Positions 1 through 5,279 of a stretch of 5,279 nt of DNA are shown here, one piece after another (the first letter of the stretch is position 1; each line of letters opens with the position of its first letter). Source of the DNA: an archaeon (GTDB taxonomy: Archaea; Asgardarchaeota; Heimdallarchaeia; Hodarchaeales; S146-22). The translations under genes and the position numbers were made by a program. The stretch covers positions 1 to 5,279 of the forward strand of contig JAJRXH010000182.1 in NCBI GenBank assembly GCA_024276395.1. The letters are read 5' to 3'. The notes beneath the pieces are model-generated. The model was not told the DNA's origin. It did no database searches and worked only from the letters and a program-made list of their open reading frames with translations.

Positions 1-1098
1 AAGTTCAGACATATCTGCCTTTCTTAATAATTCTAAGATTTTTTCACCCTCTAATTCGAGTGTAACTTGCTTTATTTCTGCATTTAATCGATCATTGATC
101 CTTATTTCAGTTTCACTGACTTCGGTATCAAAATGAGTCAAAGCATTACTTAGCCTCTGGTATTCAGAATCCATCCGAGGATCCGGCTCTCCAGTTTCCT
201 GCAAGTTCAAGATAAGATCCTGTAACTCTGTTAACACGGATAAATTAATGCCTTTCATAAATTCGTTAACCTTGGGATCAGCTATTTCAGCTAAGATTTC
301 TGCTAAAGAGGTAATCGCTAAAATGCTATCTCGATTACGCGCATAAAAAGATAATATCTTCTCAGGAAGCAGCTTTTCAAAGGAAATTCTACTAGTGAGG
401 GGAACAATAACTACATTTGGGAGATCAGAACCATAATAATCATTTTCACTAATGAGGATAACTTCATCATAAATCTGTGAGTACTCCAATAATTCTTCAG
501 GACTTTCTAATTTAGCAACTTCACAAAAATCGACTACCTTAGTTTGCTCTAACTTTTGATGTGTTTTTTCGTCATCATACAAGATGACCCGAGATCCCAC
601 ATCGATGCTTGTTTCTTGTTCTTTCAAAGGTTTCAAGTTTACCAAGAGGGAATCTATCTCTTTCAGTCGGCTTTCAAGAGTAGATACCAGTCCCAAGCTT
701 GCTCGAGCATATCCCTGCCTTTGTTTTATCGTTGAGAGTGATGTTCTCGGTAAAGGAAACCATAAATATGTTTTCGATTTCGAATATAACGTATTTCCAA
801 ACTCAGAAATCATTTCACGACATTTAAGATATAATTGTTCAGCATCCTTAGTCTTGATAAATTCTTCAATGTTTTCTCCAGTTTCCATGGAATGTAATGT
901 CCTTACTAACCTCACCGCAAATTTCTCGCCAATTCCTTCAATTCTACTTAAGCCAGAGATGTCAGCGTCCCGAATGGCTTGTAGGGCATTTTCTTCCGTA
1001 CCATACACCTCAATGAGACGTTCGGCAGTAGACTGCCCAACGCCACGCAGCTGTCTAAGACTAGTTATTTTTTTGCATGATTCCGCTTCATTTGACAT
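1..1098 (-). CDS. N-terminal part of an HhH protein, probably archaeal MutS2-like ATPase (runs off left edge)
   Basis: The minus-strand frame is open from ATG at 1098 to the window edge, 366 codons without a stop. An in-frame TGA at 1108-1110 sits just upstream with no other start between, so this ATG fixes the N-terminus; GAGGGCGG shortly before it is a possible ribosome binding site. Residues 14-33 (LRQLRGVGQSTAERLIEVYG) and 50-66 (LSRIEGIGEKFAVRLVR) are two helix-hairpin-helix motifs, together an (HhH)2 DNA-binding domain. The rest is mixed alpha/beta and then strongly helical and charged (about 270-366), resembling the region before the ATPase domain in archaeal MutS2-like proteins that carry an N-terminal HhH domain. 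That family call is from memory of its general pattern; the Walker motifs would lie outside the window and cannot be seen. An XPF-type or other HhH repair protein is the alternative. It is the last visible gene of the minus-strand unit, 87 bases after the SNM1-like gene. Confidence 0.72.
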   Translation of the reverse strand, partial: MSNEAESCKKITSLRQLRGVGQSTAERLIEVYGTEENALQAIRDADISGLSRIEGIGEKFAVRLVRTLHSMETGENIEEFIKTKDAEQLYLKCREMISEFGNTLYSKSKTYLWFPLPRTSLSTIKQRQGYARASLGLVSTLESRLKEIDSLLVNLKPLKEQETSIDVGSRVILYDDEKTHQKLEQTKVVDFCEVAKLESPEELLEYSQIYDEVILISENDYYGSDLPNVVIVPLTSRISFEKLLPEKILSFYARNRDSILAITSLAEILAEIADPKVNEFMKGINLSVLTELQDLILNLQETGEPDPRMDSEYQRLSNALTHFDTEVSETEIRINDRLNAEIKQVTLELEGEKILELLRKADMSEL

Positions 1099-1185
1099 TT
1101 TCCGCCCTCAGTTCTCTTCCTTATTTGTCCATACATCACTTGGTTTTACAACACCATCATCATTACCCACAAACAATTTTAACTT

Positions 1186-2103
1186 TCAAGTAAAAAATGT
1201 GACCCTCTTTGGTGCAGTTTTTTCCATAAAGATCTTTAATTCTGCACGTGAACAATGTTCCGAATAAGGAATCCAAAATATTCCATTTTTAGGATCACTT
1301 TCATTAAGGACTGCCCATCCGGTTGGTATTATTTTGATCCCTGATTGAAGTCGTTTTCGATGTGGATATCGCCTCAGTATTTCAGGTTTTGAATGTTCTA
1401 ATGCTCTACGAGGCGCTAATAGGATGTTGGTGTCATCTGGATCTTCAGTAAACATTTCATAGCCAAGAGCTTCATAAACCTTCTTGATTTTTGGAGTGGC
1501 CCATATTTTTTGGTGAGTTAAACGATTCAACGCCTCAAACACTTTTTCCTTTCCAATGGTATAACACCCAATGAATTTATCATAAAACGGAAAATGTAAA
1601 GCTAGTTTCATAAGAGTATTGATGGCCTCTCGTTGTGGAGGAAATTGAAAGATTGGGCGATTATAGGTCCCATCAGCAATCATCAAGTCAACACCTTGTA
1701 TTTTTTCCAAGAAGTGATCCATGACCACTGGATCATATCTAAAATCACCAGTAAAGAATTCCCTTCGACCTTCAGACTCGAACAAAAACATTAATGACCC
1801 AATGCAATGGTTCGCCTCAAAAGCCGTGACATTAACACCATCAACTGAAAAAGAAGCATTTTCTTCAATGACGATGAAACGTTCAGAAGGTATCCCCTCT
1901 GTTAACTCAAGAATGACCTTTGTTTCTCGTGAACAAACTATCTTGGCTTCTGGGTAACTATTTAACAGTCTTTTTAGCCCTCTTGTATGATCACTATGTG
2001 CGTGACTCAGAAAAAAATATGGTTCTGTCTGTTTCAATAATCTTTTTTGCTTTGAGGGATCTGGAAATTCATCAGCCCAGAAGCGACCTAACATCAACGG
2101 CAT
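1186..2103 (-). CDS. SNM1/Pso2/Artemis-type metallo-beta-lactamase (beta-CASP/DRMBL) DNA nuclease
   Basis: Predicted 305-residue zinc-dependent nuclease; SNM1/Pso2/Artemis relatives trim DNA 5'-3' in crosslink and end repair. Visible motifs: HAHSDH at residues 34-39 (metal site), ANHCIGSLMFLF at 97-108 (metal-binding His99 in the family's HCPGS-MFLFE block), TGDFR at 118-122 (Asp120), then DGTY at 144-147, YTIGKEKVF at 181-189, PTGW at 260-263 and PYSEH at 279-283. This series matches SNM1/Pso2 rather than RNA-processing beta-CASP enzymes (CPSF73, RNase J). The protein is a bare catalytic core and ends only 22 residues after PYSEH. ATG at 2103 is chosen because GGTGAT lies four bases upstream; a longer reading to 2136 would need a TTG start. 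It follows the metallophosphoesterase gene after 59 bases and precedes the HhH gene. The stop is TGA. The family call is strong; the physiological substrate is inferred. Confidence 0.9.
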   Translation of the reverse strand: MPLMLGRFWADEFPDPSKQKRLLKQTEPYFFLSHAHSDHTRGLKRLLNSYPEAKIVCSRETKVILELTEGIPSERFIVIEENASFSVDGVNVTAFEANHCIGSLMFLFESEGRREFFTGDFRYDPVVMDHFLEKIQGVDLMIADGTYNRPIFQFPPQREAINTLMKLALHFPFYDKFIGCYTIGKEKVFEALNRLTHQKIWATPKIKKVYEALGYEMFTEDPDDTNILLAPRRALEHSKPEILRRYPHRKRLQSGIKIIPTGWAVLNESDPKNGIFWIPYSEHCSRAELKIFMEKTAPKRVTFFT

Positions 2104-2107
2104 TAAA

Positions 2108-2114
2108 ATCACCC
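2108..2114 (-). promoter_or_regulatory. Shine-Dalgarno of the SNM1-like gene
   Basis: The minus strand reads AGGGTGAT, then TTTA, then ATG. GGTGAT is an exact match to the core complement of the archaeal 16S 3' end. It decides the start at 2103 over the upstream TTG (2136) and the second ATG (2094), from which the site is 13 bases away. Confidence 0.7.
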
Positions 2115-2142
2115 TAATCTCTAAGTTACAGTTCAATTAAAT

Positions 2143-2155
2143 CATTAATAAATTT
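2143..2155 (-). promoter_or_regulatory. Possible internal TATA-like element before the SNM1-like gene
   Basis: The 59-base gap after the phosphoesterase gene is very AT-rich and reads AAATTTATTAATG on the minus strand around here. It lies about 40-50 bases before the ATG at 2103, where a TATA box for a short-leader mRNA would be. AT-rich spacers produce such matches by chance, so this is only a candidate. Confidence 0.25.
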
Positions 2156-2162
2156 AATGGAT

Positions 2163-3077
2163 CTACAGGGCCCTTGCTCCCATTTTTTCAACATATAACG
2201 CAAGTAAATCACTCAACTTCCCTAAATACGTCTTATTAACCAAAAAAACATCAAAATCTACGATAGATAGTAAATTCTGATAAAATTTCCCCTTTTCAAA
2301 GTTTTTTCTTTTCTTGGCAACCATATTCAATGGAGTCCCTGTCATATAGGGATTAGCAGAGGGTAAAACTGTAATCGTTATCATCTTGTCATATATCGGG
2401 GTTTCGTGCACGTCACTCTCAATAGAAGGAATGACTCCATGACTGGACACCCGTAACATCTCAAGCCAATCATCAAGAGAGAGTTTACCTTGCAATATTA
2501 CTGGCAATCGATGTTTCACCAAGTTATCATCAACAAGGACCACAGCTGGATGAAGATGACCCAACAATACCTCCTCAGCCACAGCCAAATTTATTGGTGG
2601 AACATGACCATGAGCACAGCCAACCCGAGTTTCACCGAAAGCAAGTAAAGAACCTCGACTATCGTGCATCATCAATCCGCTAAATTCGTGTTTACGGAAC
2701 AACACATCATGATTACCAACAAGCAAATGTGACTGAACTCCGTTGGCATGTAACAAATCGAAAAACTCTCGCAATTCAGTAATTAACCATCGACTGTAAT
2801 GTGGCGTACGAATAAACGAAGCTCCACGTGATGTTGACTTATCATCATTAAAATGAGGGAAAGAGTGAATGAAATCTCCCAAAAGAACCAAGTAATGCAC
2901 GTTTTCTTGGTTGATCACTGCAAACAACGAGTTTAACAAGGCTCTCGACGAATCAAACGGCAGATACAGGCCACGCCGACGATATTCCGCATCATACCCA
3001 ACGTGAAGGTCTGCAACAAACAAGACCTTGCGACCTTCGAACTTACGAATTAGCCATTTCTCAAGTGTTCTTGTCAC
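2163..3077 (-). CDS. Calcineurin-like metallophosphoesterase (archaeal ICC-like, COG1407 type)
   Basis: 304-residue two-metal phosphoesterase, probably cytoplasmic with no signal peptide or membrane segment. The metal-binding motifs occur in the standard order: DLH at residues 23-25, GDFIH at 67-71, GNHD at 121-124, HGH at 156-158 and GHLHP at 173-177. The short N-terminus running straight into FVADLHVGYD and the GHLHP motif fit the archaeal ICC-like group, whose bacterial relatives (PdeM) sit beside Lhr-type helicases and nucleases in DNA-damage operons. The C-terminal ~110 residues are a less conserved extension. The start is GTG at 3077: an in-frame TAG lies 12 codons upstream and no ATG lies between. 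It overlaps the end of the DHH gene by 17 bases, so the two are probably translationally coupled. The stop is TAG. The fold is near certain; the substrate (nucleic acid or nucleotide) is inferred from family and neighbours. Confidence 0.9.
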   Translation of the reverse strand: MTRTLEKWLIRKFEGRKVLFVADLHVGYDAEYRRRGLYLPFDSSRALLNSLFAVINQENVHYLVLLGDFIHSFPHFNDDKSTSRGASFIRTPHYSRWLITELREFFDLLHANGVQSHLLVGNHDVLFRKHEFSGLMMHDSRGSLLAFGETRVGCAHGHVPPINLAVAEEVLLGHLHPAVVLVDDNLVKHRLPVILQGKLSLDDWLEMLRVSSHGVIPSIESDVHETPIYDKMITITVLPSANPYMTGTPLNMVAKKRKNFEKGKFYQNLLSIVDFDVFLVNKTYLGKLSDLLALYVEKMGARAL

Positions 3078-4107
3078 CTTCTTGTCCCACGGAAACGATT
3101 TGTTCTAGAAATTCCAATATTTTTTGCATTATTACTTCTAAAGTGACGCCAGACACTAAATTCAAGCCAGCTGCCCTCGAATGACCACCACCACTTCCTT
3201 CAAAGTGATTAAGGAGCCAAGGTAGCAAGTCTTTCGCCATGTTCACCCCAGTTCTCTCCTTAAAATAGGAAGAAGCTCTAATGCTCACTCTGGTTTCCTC
3301 TTTTCTCTGAGCAACTACCACGACAAGATCAGCTCCTAATGACAACAATGCCCTTGCTGCTGAAGATTCGTGAGAACTCACGTGAGTAAATAAGAGAATG
3401 AGATCATTAAGCATTCTTCGTCGCATTCGTTGTGCAGCCTTTATTCTGGCAATCTTCTCAGATGGTCCCATTTGCACCTGCAATAGATTCCGAGAGAGAG
3501 AATATACATCTGGATGCACGTCACAGAGATAACTCAGAACTGCGAACAAGCGTGAGGATGCTCGAGTTAAAAAACCCGAATCATAAAGAATGCCACAAGT
3601 CAATGCAATTGATACGGTCATGTTAATTTTGTATTCATTGATATATAATAAAGTCGCTATCATCTCTGACGTAGATCCACATATTGATGAATGAAGATAT
3701 AATGTAGCTTTCTCTGCAACATCATCGGAGTATTCATGATGATCAATGATGATGAAAGAAATTTCATCTTTTTCTCGCAAAATTTGCGCAGCGATGGGAC
3801 ATATCTCTAGGTTATTAGCATCCACTACTATTAGTAAAGATACATTTGAGAATTTAAGAGCATCTTTTGAATGAACTGTAATTCTTAGATAATTCATTAT
3901 TTGATCACTAATGACGCTTGCATCATCTAAAGTAAGAATGATATTACTCTTTTCCTTCAATATCTCCTTGATCAAGCATTCCATTCCTATCATTGCGCCA
4001 ATGGCATCAGGATCTGCCTGCTGATGCGTTGTAATTATAATCGTTCCTTTAGAAAGGCTCTTTTCTTGCAAAAGTAGCCATCTCAAGTTCTCAAGAAATT
4101 CTTCCAT
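3061..4107 (-). CDS. DHH-DHHA1 family phosphoesterase (RecJ/NrnA-like)
   Basis: 348-residue predicted metal-dependent phosphoesterase or exonuclease. Relatives hydrolyse single-stranded DNA (RecJ), short oligonucleotides (NrnA) or cyclic dinucleotides. DHH domain: motif I HQQADPD (His28, Asp32, Asp34), motif II IVVD (Asp96), motif III DHH at 122-124, motif IV GILYD (Asp176). The C-terminal DHHA1 substrate-binding domain has GGGHSRAAG at 306-314. All catalytic residues are present, so it should be active, unlike Cdc45-type relatives. ATG at 4107 is chosen because it places motif I 28 residues in, as is usual. The frame stays open to a TTG at 4278, but the 57 extra residues look unlike the family and have no ATG. 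It is the first gene of the minus-strand unit, and its TGA stop lies inside the start of the metallophosphoesterase gene. Whether it acts in repair, RNA turnover or signalling cannot be told from sequence. Confidence 0.9.
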   Translation of the reverse strand: MEEFLENLRWLLLQEKSLSKGTIIITTHQQADPDAIGAMIGMECLIKEILKEKSNIILTLDDASVISDQIMNYLRITVHSKDALKFSNVSLLIVVDANNLEICPIAAQILREKDEISFIIIDHHEYSDDVAEKATLYLHSSICGSTSEMIATLLYINEYKINMTVSIALTCGILYDSGFLTRASSRLFAVLSYLCDVHPDVYSLSRNLLQVQMGPSEKIARIKAAQRMRRRMLNDLILLFTHVSSHESSAARALLSLGADLVVVVAQRKEETRVSIRASSYFKERTGVNMAKDLLPWLLNHFEGSGGGHSRAAGLNLVSGVTLEVIMQKILEFLEQIVSVGQEGDKNT

Positions 4108-4157
4108 TGTTTTTGTTTCCAATTTCCCTTTATCACCATTCGTTGTCAGTTCATTGT

Positions 4158-4179
4158 ACAATATAACTCTAATTTTAAA
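4158..4179 (-). promoter_or_regulatory. Candidate promoter of the minus-strand gene unit
   Basis: Two AT-rich boxes read on the minus strand as GTTTAAAATT (4171-4180) and GTTATATTG (4158-4166). With start sites about 25 bases downstream, either would give a short leader before the ATG at 4107. There is no strong Shine-Dalgarno before that ATG. Which box is used, if either, cannot be decided here. Confidence 0.35.
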
Positions 4180-4441
4180 CGAGATGAAACATTCATTTTT
4201 TTCTACAGCCTCACAAATAAACGCAAACCAACTAATTTCAAGATAATTTTGACTTGATCCATTTATAACACTGTTCAAGCGAACTATTCTACCATTTAAT
4301 CATCAAGTTAGCATTTGACTGTTCTTGAAGAAATATGGTTCTTTTTCATTGAATAGATTTTGATTATTTGATACATTTTACAGAAATTCGGCCATAATAC
4401 ATTCACGAGTCCTCGCAAAGATTGAACCACGAAAATTAACT

Positions 4442-4475
4442 AAACCTTATATCTAAAGGTTTCATACAATGAAAC
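4442..4475. repeat. Two overlapping inverted repeats
   Basis: AAACCTT (4442-4448) is the reverse complement of AAGGTTT (4456-4462), and GTTTCAT (4459-4465) of ATGAAAC (4469-4475). They share GTTT at 4459-4462, so the two hairpins would be mutually exclusive in RNA. They could also be a protein-binding operator. The site lies about 90-120 bases upstream of the 5S TATA-like box and beyond the start of the minus-strand genes. Function unknown. Confidence 0.5.
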
Positions 4476-4480
4476 GTCCA

Positions 4481-4526
4481 CGTGGGAATGTTTTTATCGA
4501 ACCTTTCCATCAATGAAAATCCCACG
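4481..4526. repeat. Inverted repeat CGTGGGA / TCCCACG
   Basis: CGTGGGA (4481-4487) is fully complementary to TCCCACG (4520-4526). Past a three-base ATG bulge, TTTT (4491-4494) can pair with AAAA (4516-4519), giving a 7+4 bp hairpin with a 21-base loop. It ends about 35 bases before the 5S TATA-like box. It could be an operator, a small structured RNA or chance. Confidence 0.45.
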
Positions 4527-4560
4527 ACCAAGAAGGTGCAACATTTCCATTCTCGCAAGG

Positions 4561-4570
4561 CTTTTATAAA
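4561..4570 (+). promoter_or_regulatory. TATA box of the 5S rRNA gene
   Basis: CTTTTATAAA is a good match to the archaeal TATA consensus. A start 25-27 bases downstream of its centre falls near 4590-4595, about 10-15 bases before the first base of the flanking stem at 4605. This placement supports an independent, short 5S precursor transcript. Confidence 0.6.
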
Positions 4571-4604
4571 GATCCCCCCAGAGTGTTACATGTCAAACAA
4601 GAAA

Positions 4605-4786
4605 GAGACGCGTGAAAGGGTGCCGGAGGTTAAGCCCGCCGCCGCCTGGCAGAGTACTGCGGTGCGAGAGCCCGCGGGAAACGTCGGGTGTCGACCCTCG
4701 GGTCGGCCATAGGGGCGGGGCAACACCCGGTCTCATACCGAACCCGGAAACACCCGAGGTTGCGACCTTCAGAATGCACGCGTCTC
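4605..4786 (+). ncRNA. Precursor of the permuted 5S rRNA with 10-bp flanking stem
   Basis: GAGACGCGTG (4605-4614) is perfectly complementary to CACGCGTCTC (4777-4786). The two arms enclose the permuted 5S sequence and should form a processing stem, as flanking stems do around archaeal 16S and 23S precursors. Inside, AAA (4615-4617) separates the stem from GGGTG (4618-4622), which pairs with CACCC (4751-4755). On the 3' side a small hairpin, GAGGT(TGCG)ACCTT (4756-4769), with a UNCG-type loop lies between CACCC and the outer arm. GC-rich arms pairing across ~160 bases in an AT-rich neighbourhood argue for selection and against an assembly accident. Processing enzymes and ends are inferred. Confidence 0.7.
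4618..4755 (+). rRNA. rrf: Circularly permuted 5S ribosomal RNA
   Basis: All parts of an archaeal 5S rRNA are present, but the 3' half precedes the 5' half. The usual 3' half is 4629-4696 and includes GTTAAGCCC, GAGTACTGCGGTGCGAGAG and GGGAAAC. Bases CTCG (4697-4700) follow, then the usual 5' half 4701-4749, including GGTCGGCCATA, ACCCGGTCTCATACCGAACC and CGGAA. Helix I pairs 4690-4696 with 4701-4707 (7 bp, one G-U) and is closed by the CTCG loop. Helix II: 4635-4640 with 4714-4719. Helix III: 4727-4730 with 4744-4747, enclosing the conserved 13-base loop C. Helix V: 4644-4650 with 4683-4689. Helix IV: 4657-4662 with 4672-4677, with loop E elements AGTA and GGAAA between. The new ends lie in loop B, where GGGTG (4618-4622) and CACCC (4751-4755) add a 5-bp stem. 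The core is 121 bases including the linker, full length for the family, with conserved loops intact, so a working rRNA is likelier than a pseudogene. Exact mature ends, and whether they are ligated, cannot be seen. Confidence 0.88.
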
Positions 4787-4805
4787 GGACAATGTCCTCT
4801 TTTCT
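4787..4805 (+). terminator. Hairpin and T-rich tract after the 5S gene
   Basis: GGAC-AAT-GTCC (4787-4797) can form a 4-bp hairpin directly after the flanking stem, followed by TCTTTTCT (4798-4805). Archaeal RNA polymerase terminates at T-rich tracts, so this is a plausible primary terminator. The hairpin itself is weak. Confidence 0.45.
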
Positions 4806-5065
4806 CGTTACCCCGACAAAAGCGTGCTAGTCAGAACATTATTTCCGTTTTTTGAACTAAAAACTAATAACTTCTTTTACCTCTGAATGATCTTGTTCTT
4901 GATGTTCTTGACAGAAAAATTTCGGTAGATTTTTCAAATTAACATCAAATTCCTATCATTATCCACTTGAAGATGGAAGAAATAGCTATTTCACCACGAT
5001 GAACTAACTGTCAACCATCTTACAATCATTTCACTTTCTCTTCATTTCATTTCTCCTTAAAATCA
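4806..5065. other. Intergenic region between convergent genes, no gene seen
   Basis: Between the 5S terminator region and the stop of the right-edge gene the sequence is AT-rich with frequent stops in every frame. On the minus strand a dozen-codon frame opens right after the neighbour's stop near an AAGGAG sequence, but nothing supports its being translated. No tRNA or other structured RNA was recognised. Confidence 0.5.
4848..4853 (+). terminator. T6 run, possible backup terminator
   Basis: Six T residues lie about 60 bases past the flanking stem, after a T-rich stretch. This may be a secondary termination site for 5S transcription; there is no hairpin before it. Confidence 0.3.
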
Positions 5066-5279
5066 TCAATCACCCAAGAACCTCAATAACTTGATGACCG
5101 CTTTCCTTGTATGATAATCAACATCCATTAAACCACAATATTCTACCACATCCACATAGCAGACATCTAAGGACACATCTTCAATCCAATCAAACAATTG
5201 TCTCCAATCCCTCTCGAAAGATCTTAGTACATCGGAAATGATTTTTTTTCTCCAGTGTTCGAAGTTTTCATTCTCACAT
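5066..5279 (-). CDS. C-terminal part of an unidentified protein (runs off right edge)
   Basis: A minus-strand frame enters from the right edge (first full codon at 5278) and runs 70 codons to a TGA at 5066-5068. The composition looks coding: it is charged, with three tryptophans (EHWRKK, ERDWRQ, FDWIED) and a tail ending KAVIKLLRFLGD. It is predicted mostly helical, with no membrane segment and no motif I recognise. Two cysteines (CYVDVVEYC) lie eight residues apart, too little to claim a metal site. The other frames of this stretch are broken by stops. The gene is convergent with the 5S gene. Family unknown. Confidence 0.65.
   Translation of the reverse strand, partial: CENENFEHWRKKIISDVLRSFERDWRQLFDWIEDVSLDVCYVDVVEYCGLMDVDYHTRKAVIKLLRFLGD

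Larger units (their letters stand above)
4108..4560. other. Non-coding spacer between divergent units
   Basis: This 450-base region lies between the start of the DHH gene and the promoter of the 5S gene. No credible protein gene is visible: the only long frames are the TTG-initiated extension of the DHH gene and a plus-strand frame that runs into the 5S rRNA. It is AT-rich and must hold the promoters of both divergent units. Its 5S-proximal third (4442-4526) contains three short inverted repeats, listed separately. Confidence 0.6.

Noticed and set aside
584..1267. Plus-strand 227-codon open frame
   Set aside because: It lies antisense to the HhH gene, whose frame is clearly coding with two HhH motifs; the plus-strand translation is serine-rich and matches no family.
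3432..3626. Plus-strand 64-codon frame
   Set aside because: It lies antisense within the DHHA1-containing gene and has no motif or regulatory support.
4108..4278. 57-residue N-terminal extension of the DHH protein
   Set aside because: It needs a TTG start, is unlike the family, and contains the likely promoter; ATG at 4107 gives the usual distance to motif I.
4482..4712. Plus-strand 76-codon frame
   Set aside because: Its second half is the 3' half of the 5S rRNA, and its start lies in an inverted repeat; it is open by chance.
4618..4755. Two adjacent partial 5S pseudogenes
   Set aside because: The halves are complementary to each other across helices I and II, have no decay in conserved loops, and are enclosed by a perfect 10-bp stem; remnants would not keep this.
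4612..4830. Plus-strand 72-codon frame
   Set aside because: It overlaps the whole 5S rRNA; the proline- and arginine-rich translation reflects the GC-rich RNA.
5020..5066. Short minus-strand frame (about a dozen codons) after the right-edge gene, near AAGGAG
   Set aside because: It is too short, with no recognisable product; the purine-rich sequence is likely chance.

Overview
The window looks archaeal. The 5S rRNA sequence carries archaeal signatures, the genes are AT-rich and closely packed, one start is preceded by a strong GGTGAT Shine-Dalgarno, and TATA-like boxes lie where archaeal promoters would place them. The gene set (HhH/MutS-like protein, SNM1/Pso2-type nuclease, archaeal-type metallophosphoesterase, DHH-DHHA1 phosphoesterase) would fit an Asgard or related archaeon, but that placement is only a low-confidence inference.

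Positions 1-4107 hold four minus-strand genes, read right to left: a DHH-DHHA1 phosphoesterase, a calcineurin-like metallophosphoesterase overlapping it by 17 bases, an SNM1/Pso2/Artemis-type beta-CASP nuclease, and the N-terminal 366 codons of an HhH protein, probably of the archaeal MutS2-like family, cut by the left edge. All four belong to nucleic-acid-processing families. The layout suggests one transcription unit for DNA repair or nucleic-acid turnover, perhaps with an internal promoter before the SNM1-like gene.

Positions 4108-4560 are a non-coding spacer between this unit and a plus-strand RNA gene, and contain several short inverted repeats. At about 4618-4755 lies the most striking feature, a circularly permuted 5S rRNA. 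Its 3' half (rest of helix II, domain with helices IV/V, 3' strand of helix I) comes first. A four-base CTCG linker then joins it to the 5' half (5' strand of helix I, helix II, helix III, loop C). All five 5S helices can be formed. The old ends are closed into a hairpin and the new ends lie in loop B. The gene has its own TATA-like box, a perfect 10-bp flanking stem (4605-4614 with 4777-4786) and a small hairpin followed by a T-rich tract. No 16S or 23S sequence is present in the window.

Beyond the 5S gene, 4806-5065 shows no gene. The last 214 bases hold the C-terminal 70 codons of an unidentified minus-strand protein, convergent with the 5S gene.
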